From Castanea sativa (taxonomy: Eukaryota; Streptophyta; Magnoliopsida; Fagales; Fagaceae), in contig NC_134013.1 of assembly GCF_040712315.1 (NCBI RefSeq), positions 90,836,001 through 90,900,000 on the forward strand: a stretch of DNA of 64,000 bases. The letters run 5' to 3'. The notes under the pieces are model-generated. The model was not told the DNA's origin and ran no database searches. It was given only the letters and a program-made list of their open reading frames with translations. Of the stretch, positions 1-10,613 are shown one piece after another. How positions within the stretch are numbered: position 1 is the stretch's first letter; the number at the start of each line of letters is the position of its first letter. A program made the position numbers and the translations under genes.

Positions 1-997
1 GTTTATGTTCTCGCTTCTCTGCTTCAACTCAGGTTCTTTGTTCTGTGACTTCACTGGATATTCTTTTTTTTTTTTTTGATTGCTTTCTTTGTTTTGATTA
101 TAGTGTCTTTTTGTGTGTGCCCGTGGGCCCTAAATTTTGAATTAGGGCTTAAATTATTAAACGGGCAAGTTAAATTGCAAGTTCTAAGTGCTTGATTTTC
201 TCGGTTTGGATGAAGAAGATGAGAATGATGTTAGTGGTGGAGCATTTGGTTCACATGATGATATTGATTTAATTTTCTTCATAACAAATGAGGCTTGTGT
301 CTTAAAACTTAGTAGTTGTTTGTTTGAAACTTTAAAACTTATTTGCTATTTGGATGTAATGAACTTATTTGCTATTTGCAATTTGGATGTAAATGTAATG
401 ACTAATGAACGTATTTATTTGGTTTTGTTGAAAGTTTATTATGTTAAGGATGATTGTTTTGTAATGTTATTATGTTAAATTCTTTAAAAGATGTTATATA
501 CTTGTATTTTTTTTTAAAGGAAACATATTTATTACTATTGGTTTGTTAGTTTTAGTATATTAAAAAAATTATTAATTATTTATATAATTTAAAATAAATA
601 ATATTTAAATTATTTATGACGTCACTGGTTTGACCATTAGTTGAACCTTGGTCTGACCAGAAAACCGGTAATTAACTCCTTGATCGGTTTTTTCACCGTA
701 CCGATTTTTAAAACCTTGTTTTCCATTGACATTACGTCACATATTCTCTGGTCTTTAGTCTTTAGTATTAAACTTCATAATTCTTAAAAAAAAAAACGAA
801 AAAAGCAAAACAATACAAATTTAAAACTCTATCTGGCCGGACCGGCAGATTACGTCTCATAATAATACCTAAAGTCTTTTTATATTAAGCATTCAACTCA
901 CTTGTGATTGAAAAGTTGTCTTTTTGTGTGAGAGATTTTTTTTTCCCCTAATCTTATCTTCTTGTTTGAATTTGTTTGTGGGGTAATGAAGCTATAA
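1..997. other. AT-rich stretch, no supported gene; possible transposon end near 600-715
   Basis: An open frame at 188-478 (96 codons) begins with an acidic, plausible-looking stretch (LDFLGLDEEDENDVSGG) and then becomes low-complexity Leu/Cys/Val sequence without a domain I recognise. It could be the acidic tail of a decayed hAT-like transposase, but that is a guess. The stretch at about 620-715, rich in ACCGGT/ACCGAT-type words and ending in a TTTTAAAACCTTG-like motif, resembles the end of a common plant non-autonomous transposon. No partner end lies inside the window. Confidence 0.25.
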
Positions 998-1387
998 GAG
1001 CATCAGTATTGATAATGCCAAAAATTTAGCACTTTGGCACCACAAAAACCACTTTATCAATATTACCACCTCATTTTACAAAACACTTAATATCAGTGAT
1101 TTTATTTTAGCATTCAACATAGTAAAATAATATAAATAACAAAATAAAATAATATATCTATTATAATAAAAAACAACCACCACCACTAACACAATAAAAT
1201 AATATAAATTTTAATAAAATATTGTTCTTTTACCATCTTAGCTATAGTGCACGGCCATCTTTGGTTGTGCACTGTAGCTCAATCGCCAAATTTTTTGGCT
1301 TTCACTCCACTGATGTAGTCCACATTTGTTATATTTGGTTGGTAAATTTAGCATATTAGCAATTTGCATCCACCAATACTAATGCAC
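998..1387. mobile_element. MITE with TAA flanks, about 390 bp
   Basis: The left end reads GAGCATCAGTATTG. The right end, reverse complemented, reads GTGCATTAGTATTGG, so the two ends form an imperfect terminal inverted repeat. Each end is bordered by TAA (995-997 and 1388-1390), the target duplication expected for PIF/Harbinger (Tourist-like) elements. The interior is AT-rich and non-coding. A Stowaway (TA) assignment cannot be fully excluded. Confidence 0.55.
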
Positions 1388-1390
1388 TAA

Positions 1391-1983
1391 TTATCTTATT
1401 ATATATAAAACTGCCTACTCAAAGGCTCTTTTATTTTTTTGGGTAAAAGTTAATAATTTACATCTATTATAATTTGGAAACATATTTTTTAATTTTTCAA
1501 ACAAATAAAATGATAAACTTTAGAGATAATCAGTAACTATATATATTTTTTAAAAACGTGTATTTGAAAGTGGTATAATGATATAGAGCAAAGTTTGGTA
1601 GGAAAAATAAGATACGGCTAAATTTTAGAAATTCTCTTAGTTTTTTATTTTTTATTTTTTAAATTAGGGATGTTTTTACTTTTATTTGGATGAAAAAGCA
1701 ATAAATATGCTAAATTTTCGGGAATAAAAAGATGAACTTGAAGGGAAAAAAATCCTAAATTTTAGGAGTACTCTTTTTGAATTCAAAGTGAAATTTGTTA
1801 TTAGACATTAATAACTCTATTTCTAAGAGAAGTTACCCTTTATTAATAAATGTATTTTTGAACCATATAAAAGTCTAGTTCAAAGAGAGAAATTCTCTTA
1901 TAGATAGTATAGATAAATGAAGAGTTTTGTTTGAGTCTATTTGTGGTATAATGGGGCTGATGTTTATTTATCTTTATAGTATA
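1391..1983. other. AT-rich spacer, no gene seen
   Basis: No coding signal. The last 110 bases contain a short duplicated segment (TTCTCTTATAGATAGTATAGATAAATGAAGAG-like, about 1888-1924) that recurs to the right of the retrotransposon at 13429-13475. The element therefore landed in or beside a small pre-existing duplication. Confidence 0.5.
1979..1983. repeat. Target site duplication GTATA, left side
   Basis: The five bases before the left LTR are identical to the five after the right LTR (13429-13433). This fixes both ends of the element. Confidence 0.9.
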
Positions 1984-2733
1984 TGTAAGTGCACAATTGC
2001 ACCTGGACCCAAGAACAGTTATGGGCTCAGGCCCAATGAGCCTTAAACAATACGAATTTGTAGAGTGTGGGCTTGAAACCTAGGTTAGAAATGGGTGGGA
2101 ATTAAATGACAAACCAAAGATCGCCAGTACTTGGAAACAACAAGGAATATTGTAAATAGGCCTCCTCGGACGTAAGCCGAGAGCTGTTCTTATATTATAT
2201 CTTTCTCTTTGTCTTTTTTCTTTTTTAGGTTACCAAAAGTCCGTCCCGTTTCTGTTCTAGGTCCTTCCTTAAATACTCCTCTTTTTAATACTTTATACAC
2301 GTGTTGCCCCAATCCCTCCCTTAGCCTAGATATTTCTTTTCTTAGTGCCTTTGAACAGTAACTAGAAGTTTCCCTTCCACTGTTCAAGTGTCACTTCCCC
2401 ATTAATGCGGCCAGGGTGGTAGGTGCAGGGTCTTTAATGTGGAGGTAGCAGCCTTTACCTTTGACATTTTTCCAACATCGGTGCTTCTAGGACATTCAAG
2501 GGTTCACCCCCTTTAACCATTGGTCTTGACCGCGTCATTCCCTAACCTTTACCATGAAGTCCCGGGTTCTCTGGTGCCAGTCCGAGGGGAAAAACATCCT
2601 CGGCTGGATCCTCGGATCCTCGGCGTATGGGCCGACCCGAAGTAATAACAAGCCCTAAACTCAAGAGCAGGTCGGCCTTCCTTAGCAAGACCTAACGGCC
2701 CATATTCCTTTCAAGATCTTTTTACTCCCCACA
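1984..2733 (-). repeat. 3' LTR of Tat-type copy 1
   Basis: 750 bp, beginning TGTAAGTGCACAATTG and ending CTCCCCACA in plus-strand reading. Because the element is on the minus strand, this left copy is the 3' LTR. It contains several CCTCGG/CCGAGG words, including a cluster near 2585-2625. The short open frame at 2190-2387 on the minus strand lies wholly inside the LTR and recurs in the other LTR, so I do not treat it as a gene. Confidence 0.93.
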
Positions 2734-2749
2734 ATAGCCCCTCAAAACT
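2734..2749 (-). other. Putative polypurine tract
   Basis: Read on the minus strand, the bases just upstream of the 3' LTR are GTTTTGAGGGGCTAT. This is a short G-rich purine run in the right place to prime plus-strand DNA synthesis. The same sequence follows the 3' LTR of copy 2 (from 43728), so the position is conserved between subfamilies. Confidence 0.6.
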
Positions 2750-2809
2750 CTAATTTTCGACATCCGAGGAGAAAAATAGGGTTTTGATCTAACGAGGATC
2801 CACTCCTAC

Positions 2810-2836
2810 CACTTTATAAGTGATGGCACGTGTGGA
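2810..2836 (+). promoter_or_regulatory. Candidate promoter elements for the antisense gene
   Basis: A TTATAAG box near 2813 is followed at about 2826 by a CACGTG core (G-box). Copy 2 has a CACGTG in the matching leader region (about 43822). The leader between here and the start codon at 3240 is partly conserved between copies, including a GTAAGTTAC word near 2903 in copy 1 and 43896 in copy 2. The initiation site cannot be placed from sequence. Confidence 0.3.
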
Positions 2837-3239
2837 AATCGTTTCGCGTCCCAGAAGATGCCACTTGGCGGTTTTATTTTCAAAAACGCGCGCATTTATT
2901 ACTGTAAGTTACTCTTTGTCTCCCATGTTCAACGGTGAGATGGGCATCCAACGGTCCTCGTTACTCCACGAAATTTTAGGCGGGACAAATATAATTTCGA
3001 GGCCGCCTTTTCGCACGTCGTGACGCTTCGGGAACCTGCGCCTTCATTTAAGTCATCAGGGATCAATCCCATCAAAACAACAACAATCATTCTTTACCAG
3101 CAGAAAACCGTGGAAACCTGTACCTTCAACTTTGTAAGTTCTTGCTCTCTCTATTCTTAACCTTTTCTCCTCGGATACAGTCCTCGGCTGTCTTCTTAAA
3201 CACCCTCCCCTTTAGAGTTTAACCTTTCGTTCTTTTCTA

Positions 3240-5793
3240 ATGGGCAAGTTTAAGTGTCTAGTTGATACCGCCGCTGGGATGGAGGGCTTTAGGGCTAAGT
3301 ACCGTATTCCCAGCGATGTAGGACTAAAATATTGCCCGGCAGAAGCCGTGGCCGGTTCTAGGAAAGAGGAAGAGGTTATCATCCCTATGATAGCCTTTAT
3401 AGAGGGTGGGATGACCCTTCCAATGAAACCCGTAATGAGGGAGTACCTTCGCAACCACCGGTTGTGTCCCGATCAATGCCTCCCAAACGTTTTTAGAGTT
3501 CTAGGTAGTGTAGATGCTCTAAACGAGCAGATGGGTTTAAACCTCACATGGCACGATGTCGTGTTCCTATATGAGTCCCATAAACTTTCTAAGGTAGGTT
3601 ATTATATTAAATCTCGGTCCAGCACTGTTAGGCTAATCTCCTGTCTGCCCAAATCAAACAAAGGCATGAAGGACGACTACTTGATCGTGTCTGGGAACTG
3701 GCACGACGGCCTCCACTGCCCAGTTGAGTGGGGGGATCCAGGTGCGACGCCGTAGGATTAATCTCCCCACAACACAACTTCTCCTAACACACACAGACAT
3801 GCGTATTCGTATTTACTTAAATTTGTTAAATATTTGTGTGAATCTGACCAGATTTGTTTGTTTTGACGTCTTTTTTTGCAGATAAGCAGCACGTGCGTCC
3901 TCGTCTGAGTCACTGTAACATTGCCGATCTAAACCGAGTACTTCGCTCCGAAGTGTTCGTTAGTGAAGACTTACAACTCCGGGCTGCTCACCTCATTCTA
4001 GGGTACAATCCCCTTTCCTCGGACTTCCAGGAGATAGAGAACGCCATAATTGCGGGCGACCGAAGACGAAGGAGGATAAACGTAGCTCGGCCCCACTTCC
4101 TGGACGACCGCGACCTCCCGGACGCTCCCAACACCGTTTTGTACAACCAGCCTATAGCAGCAATCCCCCTTGCTGTGCATTCACAAACGACTGTCATTCC
4201 AGAAGAGCAGGTGTCTTCTTCACACACACTTGACGACGAGATAGATCAATTCCATCTCGAAGACACCGAGAGACCTCGCGGGAACCAGTTTGTGGTACTT
4301 TTCGACGAGGAGGAAGAAGCCACCGAGGCCTCTGGAATTGCAGGGTTTGTAGTTGCCCTTCCCGAGGACGAATTTGAAGAAGACATGGGAAGAATGGAGG
4401 GTCTCCTCACCAATAGAGCTGCTAAGGTTACAGAAAAAAAGAAAATGGGGACGTCCCAAATTCCCCCAGCTTTACCTCCTCCTCCTCCTCCAGCTGAGCC
4501 AAAACTGCCAGCCGAGGATCCCAAGAAGAAGAGGAAGGGGGATAATGAGGGGACGATTACTAAAGACCCCAAGAAACCACGCCAACAACTCCCACCGGCC
4601 CAGCAGCAGAAGCTGGACAAGGGCAAGGGTAGAGCCCGTTCGGTTGAAATCGGGGAATTCAGGGACGAGGCTGAAGTGCGCCGAGCACCGACCACCTGGT
4701 CCCCCGATCTAAGGCTGGACGGCGCACCCATCTCCTGCCAGTCTAGTATAAGGGCGGTTCAACAAGGCCATGCCCACCACCTGGCCGAGGTCTTGGAACG
4801 CCCTCTTCTGCTGCCCAAAGACATGGAGACTTTGGAAAAGATGGGCCAGCCACAACTATTCCTCTCACTGAAAAGAGACTTAGCGCTGGTAAGTTTTTCT
4901 CCTTTTTTAGGTAGATTCCACTTTTAATAATATTTATAGGTAAGTTTATTTTTTATTATTCCTAACCCCATCATACTTTGTTACAGGCTATTCAGGAGGT
5001 CTTTGTAGCTGAAAAATTTATTGAAGACACTCGGAAAGTAGCCAGAACTGAGCTCAAAATTAGGATGGAGACTGAGAAGTCCTTGGGTACAGCCCTTGCT
5101 GAGAACGAGAAGCTGACCTCGGAGGTGGCAGATCTGAGGAGAGAGAAAAATGGGGTCGAGTCAAACTTGAAGACCATGAAGACCCAGATAGAAGGACAGC
5201 GCAAGCTCCTTCGTGAAAGAGATGAAGAGCTCTCCCAAGCTCAAAGGGAGTGCTCGGATCTGAAGAAGCAACTGGCGCTGATGAAGGAAGAAGCCAGCTC
5301 CTTCCAACTCTCTCTTCAAGCTGCCAAGCAGGCAAGTTTCGATGAAGGGGTAGCAACCACCGAGGAGCAGCTGACAGAGGAGTTCGCGGCTTTATGCCGC
5401 GAATACTGTCAAAAAGTATGGGGGGAAGCTTTAAACGTAGCAGGAGTTCCCCAATCTTCAGATTTGAGGAAGTCCGAGAACGTTTGGCTTCCCCTAGAAA
5501 TACAGGAGATTGAAGAGGCTCCTGCTGCTACTCCTACCCCTGAGACAACTCTTCCTGCTCTACCTCCAGTGGTCCCACAGCAAATTCCTGATCCTACAGA
5601 ACCTTCTGGTTCCAACAAAGAGAAGGAAGGAGGAGGGGATGCAGAGAAGGATTTAAGCCAAACAGTTGAACCCAACGTCCCTCCAACGAAGACAGCAGAT
5701 AAGGGAAAGCAGATCTTGACTCCCTTTGAGCTGGAGTTAAGAAAGACCGAGGGCACTAGTACCTCTCAGCAAGAGCCTCCTCCAAAAGCTTAG
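3240..5793 (+). CDS. Antisense three-exon gene in the retrotransposon (PF04195-like N-terminus, coiled coil)
   Basis: Exons are 3240-3741, 3882-4888 and 4987-5793. Both introns obey GT-AG: donor GGTGCG at 3742 with acceptor TTTTTTTGCAG ending at 3881, and donor GGTAAGT at 4889 with acceptor TTACAG ending at 4986. Exons 1 and 2 sum to exactly 503 codons, and the spliced frame stays open to a TAG at 5791, giving 771 residues. Residues about 1-165 resemble the 'putative gypsy type transposon' family PF04195. Exon 2 is acidic and proline-rich with basic KKKRK-type nuclear localisation candidates. Exon 3 begins with a long heptad-like coiled coil and ends in a Pro/Thr/Glu-rich tail. It runs opposite to gag-pol and converges with it. 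Function is unknown. Antisense extra ORFs are known in Tat-lineage elements. A degraded copy with the same introns lies at 44222-46813. Confidence 0.8.
3742..3881 (+). other. Intron 1 of the antisense gene
   Basis: 140 bp, GT...AG, with a T-rich tract before the acceptor. It splits a GAT codon after its first base, and the joined codon matches the open frame of exon 2. The equivalent intron in copy 2 is 44723-44869. Confidence 0.75.
4889..4986 (+). other. Intron 2 of the antisense gene
   Basis: 98 bp, GTAAGT donor and TTACAG acceptor, phase 0. The equivalent intron in copy 2 is 45869-45985, with donor GTAAGT and acceptor CGCAG. Confidence 0.8.
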
Positions 5794-6304
5794 GACTTAG
5801 CTTAGGGCTTCTCTTTTTTCATTTTTGAACTATATATGTAATGCATATTTAACTGATTAATGAAGAACAATTTCATTTGCTTTTCACTTGGATTGTATCT
5901 GTTATACTTTACCTTACTTTTTTTTGTATTTGTTATAAAGATTGCCATTAGCACATAACCAAAATTTCTCAGAGTAAACAAATCTAACTCCAAGGATTGC
6001 ACAATCATAACTTTCACATAATCTTATGCACATCATTAAAGATTTAATAAAAGGTGACATGGTTAATATATTTAAACAATGCCTTGATTAAAAAGAAAAG
6101 ACGAATTCATATAACGATTAAACCCTTATAATGCATAACACTGTTTCTAGTAGGATGTAAGATCCGAGGACCATTCCCTACACAAAATTGCTTAACACTT
6201 AAAGATATGAAACTTAAGGTCCGAGTTTAATAAACGGTAACGCATTAACATCCAGACATAATAAGGAGATAATCTTGATCAAAATGGTGATCCAAAGATA
6301 AGAC
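5794..6304. other. Non-coding spacer after the antisense gene
   Basis: AT-rich, with short fragments (GTCCGAGGA near 6172, GTCCGAG near 6220) that look like degenerate outliers of the array to the right. It probably contains the antisense transcript's polyadenylation region, but no single signal is convincing. Confidence 0.4.
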
Positions 6305-7258
6305 TTAATCAATTTTCCGTTTGATTCTTAAAAATTATAACTTCAAATGTTAATTTTCCCAAAGTAGGAGGTCCGGAGACCCGACATGACTAAGGTTCTG
6401 TTTAACAAATGACAAGACATCAATTTCCACAAGGTTTGTGGTCCGAGGACTGCACTTAACCAAGTTTCTGTTTGATTCTTAAAAATGATAACTTCAAATG
6501 TTAATTTTCCCAAAGTAGGAGGTCCGAAGACCCGGCATAACTAAGGTTCTGTTTAACAAATGACAAGACATCAATTTCCACAAGGTTTGTAGTTCGAGGA
6601 CTGCACTTAACCAAGTTTCTGTTTGATTCTTAAAAATGATAACTTCAAATGTTAATTTTCCCAAAGTAGGAGGTCCGAAGACCCGGCATAACTAAGGTTC
6701 TGTTTAACAAATGACAAGACATCAATTTCCACAAGGTTTGTAGTCCGAGGACTGCACTTAACCAAGTTTCTGTTTGATTCTTAAAAATGATAACTTCAAA
6801 TGTTAATTTTCCCAAAGTAGGAGGTCCGAAGACCCGGCATAACTAAGGTTCTGTTTAACAAATGACAAGACATCAATTTCCACAAGGTTTGTGGTCCGAG
6901 GACTGCACTTAACCAAGTTTCTGTTTGATTCTTAAAAATGATAACTTCAAATGTTAATTTTCCCAAAGTAGGAGGTCCGAAGACCCGGCATAACTAAGGT
7001 TCTGTTTAACAAATGACAAGACATCAATTTCCACAAGGTTTGTAGTCCGAGGACTGCACTTAACCAAGTTTCTGTTTGATTCTTAAAAATGATAACTTCA
7101 AATGTTAATTTTCCCAAAGTAGGAGGTCCGAAGACCCGGCATAACTAAGGTTCTGTTTAACAAATGACAAGACATCAATTTCCACAAGGTTTGTGGTCCG
7201 AGGACTGCACTTAACCAAGTTTCTGTTTGATTCTTAAAAATGATAACTTCAAAAATCA
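6305..7258. repeat. 151-bp tandem array between the two convergent gene blocks (copy 1)
   Basis: A unit starting TTTCTGTTTGATTC recurs at 6465, 6616, 6767, 6918, 7069 and 7220, exactly 151 bp apart, with a diverged unit before the first. Each unit contains two related half-units with a GTCCGAGGAC-like site. Sites occur at 6371, 6441, 6522, 6592 and so on, so spacing alternates 70 and 81 bp. The array lies between the antisense gene's stop (5793) and the integrase stop (7306). It has no open frame. Tandem arrays in this part of Tat-lineage elements have been described before (Retand-type). Confidence 0.92.
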
Positions 7259-7305
7259 GAGCTACTCATAACTTTGAAATATTAATTGACAAAAGCTCAT
7301 TTTCA

Positions 7306-8639
7306 TTAATAGTAATACCTTCTAAGATTATTTACATTCCATGGACGTGGTACAATTCGTTCATCTAGGTCAGCTAGCCTATACGACCCTATGCTTGCTA
7401 TTGAAACAATGCGATAGGGGCCTTCCCAGTTAGGTCCTAGCTTACCCCAAGCTGGGTTTTTAGAAGTACCTACAACTTTCCTTAATACAAGATCACCAGG
7501 CGCAAGTGGCCTTAGCTTCACGTGGGCATCATATCCCTGTTTTAGCTTCTGCTGGTAATAAGCCATTTGGACCATAGCTGCCTCACGCCGTTCCTCAAGT
7601 AAATCAAGATCTCTCTCTAGAAGTTCCTTGTTATTCTCTGGGCTAAAAGAACTTGTCTTTAGAGTAGGAAAACCAGATTCCAATGGTATCACCGCCTCGC
7701 TCCATAAGTCATAGAGAATGGCGTTTCTCCAGTGGACCTGCGCGGAGTGGTCCGATACGTCCACAGGACATGAGGGAGCTCTTCTACCCATCTGCCTTTC
7801 GCATCATCCAACCTCTTCTTGAGCCCGTTGACTATGACCTTGTTAACGGCCTCGGCCTGCCCATTCCCTCGAGGATAAGCTGGGGTAGAATATCTATTTG
7901 TGATACCCATGTCACCACAATATTGCCTAAAGGCGTTGCTGTCAAATTGAACGCCATTGTCTGAGATAAGTGTATGCGGTATACCAAATCTAGTAACAAT
8001 ATTTTTCCATATAAATTTCTTGGAATCAACATCTCGGATATTGGCTAAGGGCTCAGCTTCAACCCATTTAGTGCAATAGTCTGTTCCCACGAGCAGCCAT
8101 CTTTTGTTGCCAGCAGCTCTTGGAAATGGCCCTACAATGTCCAGGCCCCATTGTGCGAAAGGCCAAGGGCTAGAGAGAGGGTTAAGAACCCCTCCAGGTT
8201 GGTGGATATTAGGGGCGAACCTCTGACATTGATCACATTTTCTGGCATAGTCCTGAGCCTCTCTCTGCATATTGGGCCACCAATAACCCTGAGTTAGGGC
8301 TCTATGGGCTAAGGACCTTTCCCCAGTGTGGCTTCCACAAATTCCCTCATGCAATTCCTCCAGTAATGACTCTGTTGATTCAGGGTGTACACACAACAAA
8401 TACGGTCCTGAAAAGGATCGTTTATATAGCTTCTGGTCCTCGGACAACCAGAAACGCAGCGCCTTTCGACGTACCTTTTCTGCTTCAACTTTGTCTTCGG
8501 GAAGGATGTCATTTTTAAGAAAAGATATGATCGAATCCATCCAACTAGGACCAGGCCTTATTAGATGGATGCGAGGTGCGTTAGCAGCTACAAGAGAAGG
8601 TTCTACCAGATCCTCAACGAGAATAACCCTTGGTAGACC
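7306..8639 (-). pseudogene. Integrase, frameshifted (copy 1)
   Basis: The frame is continuous with the RT frame except for a TAA at 8642-8640. From residue 1 at 8540, the zinc-binding HHCC residues are H64, H71, C102 and C105. The catalytic triad is D134, D194 and E230, with the canonical 35-residue D-to-E gap. A one-base deletion near 7703 ends this frame at 7689. The remaining C-terminal part, including a GPY/F-type module (WEGPYRI) and the end at 7306, continues in another frame (open from 7791). No chromodomain follows, as expected for Tat-type elements. The catalytic core is intact but the full protein is not encoded. Copy 2 keeps the frame across the deletion site, which supports the deletion call. 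Confidence 0.9.
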
Positions 8640-10589
8640 TTAAGCCGAGGATGTTGCCAACGTAGCCAAAGAATCTGCATGAGTATTTCCACTCCTAGAG
8701 ACATGAGCTAAGGCAAAGGAGTCGAATTCAGCCCGCCGACGCTTGACCTGGGCCAAATATTCCTGCATTCTGGGATCTCTAGCCTCCATGGTCCCCATGA
8801 CTTGGCCGACCACTAACTGAGAGTTCGAGAACACATGGATTTCCTTGCCACCCATCTTATGTACCATTTGCATGCCTACCAAGACTGCTTCATACTCGGC
8901 CTCATTATTAGTAGCCGAGAAGGCCAATCTCAAAGATTTTTCAAAGACAATTCCTTCTGGGGACATTAGAACAAGTCCAACACCAGACCCTTTTTGATTA
9001 GCAGCCCCATCTACATAAACTCTCCAAGCCGAGGGCGATATGGCTGTGATCACACCAACTGATTTTTCACCCATGTGTGCTTCTTTTGAAGTTTCTTCTA
9101 ACAATGGTTCAGTAAACTCTGCCACCAAATCAGCGAGGACCTGTCCCTTTACCGAAGTGCGAGGTTTGTATTTAACATCAAAGGCTCCCAAAATGGTTCC
9201 CCATTTTGCCACCCTGCCAGAATAATCAGCACTACGCAACACAGCCTTGAGAGGCAACTGGGTCAAAACAACCACAGTATGAGATTGGAAATAATGAGGA
9301 AGTTTGCGCGTGGCGTGGACTACAGCCAGAAGCGCTTTTTCCAAGGGCAGATAGCGCACCTCGGCCTCATTCAAGGACTTACTAACGTAGTAGATCGGTC
9401 TCTGTACTCCATTTTCATTCCTTATAAGGACTAGGCTCACCGCGTGAATAGCCACGGCCAGATAAGGGAATAAAACCTCGTCCACCTCAGGGCGAGATAA
9501 AATGGGTGGCCGAGAAAGATATTGCTTAAGCTGTTGGAAGGCTAACTCGCAGTCCTCGGTCCATTGAAACCCTTTCCACTTGTTCAACAACTGAAAGAAA
9601 GGACGGCACCGGTCAGCTGACCGAGAAATAAATCTATTCAACGCAGCAATCATTCCGGTCAATTTCTGAATCTCTTTTGGGTTCCGAGGCGGCTGCAAAT
9701 TCTGAATAGCCTTAACCTGCACTGGGTTTACCTCTATGCCCCTATGAGTGATCATATATCCTAAGAACTTTCCAGATCCCACGCCAAAAGAACACTTGGA
9801 GGCGTTAAGGCGCAACTTATACTTCCTTAGCATCTGGAAGGTGTCGGCCAAATCTGTCATGTGCGAAGGTACTGTCTTACTCTTCACCACCATATCATCC
9901 ACGTATACTTCTATGGTTTTCCCCAGTTGCTGTTCAAACATTCGGGTCATCATTCTTTGGTAAGTAGCCCCAGCATTTTTTAACCCAAATGGCATGACCT
10001 TATAATGATAGTTCCCGGTTGGAGTAATGAAAGCAGTCTTCTCCTGATCTTCTAACGCCAAGGGAATTTGGTGGTAACCCTGGAAGGAGTCCAAAAAACT
10101 CATCCGAGGATGTCCGACAGTAGCATCTACCAGTTGATCAATCCGTGGCATTGGGAACGAATCTTTAGGACAGGCCTTGTTCAGATCAGTAAAGTCCACA
10201 CATACTCTCCACTTGCCATTCTTCTTCTTAACAACAACAGTATGAGCCAACCATTCAGGGTAGAAAACTTCTTTGATAGCCCCCGCCCTTTTGAGTTTAA
10301 GAACCTCTTCCTTCATAGCCTCAGAATGTTCTCGGGAAGATCGCCGAGGTGGTTGCCTCCTCGGAACAATGGCCGGATTGACGTTTAAATGATGACAAAT
10401 AAAGTTCGGATCTACGCCTGGAGCCTCATAGGGGTCCCACGCAAAGACATCTAAATTATCCTTCAAAAATTTCAACAACTCCATCTTTTCTTGGTGTGGC
10501 AATCGTATGCCAACTTGGAAGAACCTCTCTGGATCATCTGTTATTACAAACTTCTCTAACTCCTCACAAACAGCCTCATCTTCTGTCAT
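8640..10589 (-). CDS. Reverse transcriptase with two RNase H domains (copy 1)
   Basis: 649 residues from the ATG at 10589. The frame runs back without a stop to a TAG at 10622-10620, so in-frame readthrough from gag-pro is possible. Residues about 75-260 are the RT core: VDFTDLN near 131 and the YVDD box at 229-232. A gypsy-type RNase H follows (about 395-480), then a second RNase H beginning VYVDGAANQKG near residue 515. That tandem pair is the hallmark of Tat-lineage elements. In the second domain the usual SDSQL motif reads SNSQL, losing a likely catalytic Asp; copy 2 keeps Asp there. The ORF ends at a TAA where copy 2 has a Gln codon, so the stop is probably a mutation separating RT from integrase. 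Confidence 0.93.
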   Translation of the reverse strand: MTEDEAVCEELEKFVITDDPERFFQVGIRLPHQEKMELLKFLKDNLDVFAWDPYEAPGVDPNFICHHLNVNPAIVPRRQPPRRSSREHSEAMKEEVLKLKRAGAIKEVFYPEWLAHTVVVKKKNGKWRVCVDFTDLNKACPKDSFPMPRIDQLVDATVGHPRMSFLDSFQGYHQIPLALEDQEKTAFITPTGNYHYKVMPFGLKNAGATYQRMMTRMFEQQLGKTIEVYVDDMVVKSKTVPSHMTDLADTFQMLRKYKLRLNASKCSFGVGSGKFLGYMITHRGIEVNPVQVKAIQNLQPPRNPKEIQKLTGMIAALNRFISRSADRCRPFFQLLNKWKGFQWTEDCELAFQQLKQYLSRPPILSRPEVDEVLFPYLAVAIHAVSLVLIRNENGVQRPIYYVSKSLNEAEVRYLPLEKALLAVVHATRKLPHYFQSHTVVVLTQLPLKAVLRSADYSGRVAKWGTILGAFDVKYKPRTSVKGQVLADLVAEFTEPLLEETSKEAHMGEKSVGVITAISPSAWRVYVDGAANQKGSGVGLVLMSPEGIVFEKSLRLAFSATNNEAEYEAVLVGMQMVHKMGGKEIHVFSNSQLVVGQVMGTMEARDPRMQEYLAQVKRRRAEFDSFALAHVSRSGNTHADSLATLATSSA

Positions 10590-10613
10590 CGCTCCAGGTG
10601 CCTCCGGAGCTGT

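Noticed and set aside
2190..2387. 65-codon minus-strand frame, repeated at 12885-13082, as a gene
   Set aside because: Both lie at the same place inside the two LTRs and have no recognisable domain. They are LTR sequence open by chance.
4246..4731. 161-codon minus-strand frame opposite exon 2 of the antisense gene
   Set aside because: It is the shadow of a proline/serine-rich coding region. The plus-strand frame has splice sites and a homologue in copy 2; the minus-strand frame has neither.
6305..7258. CRISPR array or satellite DNA
   Set aside because: The repeats are contiguous 151-bp units without spacers, inside a eukaryotic retrotransposon, and recur at the same place in copy 2. This is an element-borne tandem array.
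8640..8642. TAA between RNase H and integrase as a regulated stop
   Set aside because: Copy 2 has a Gln codon at the same place, so this is a mutation of copy 1.
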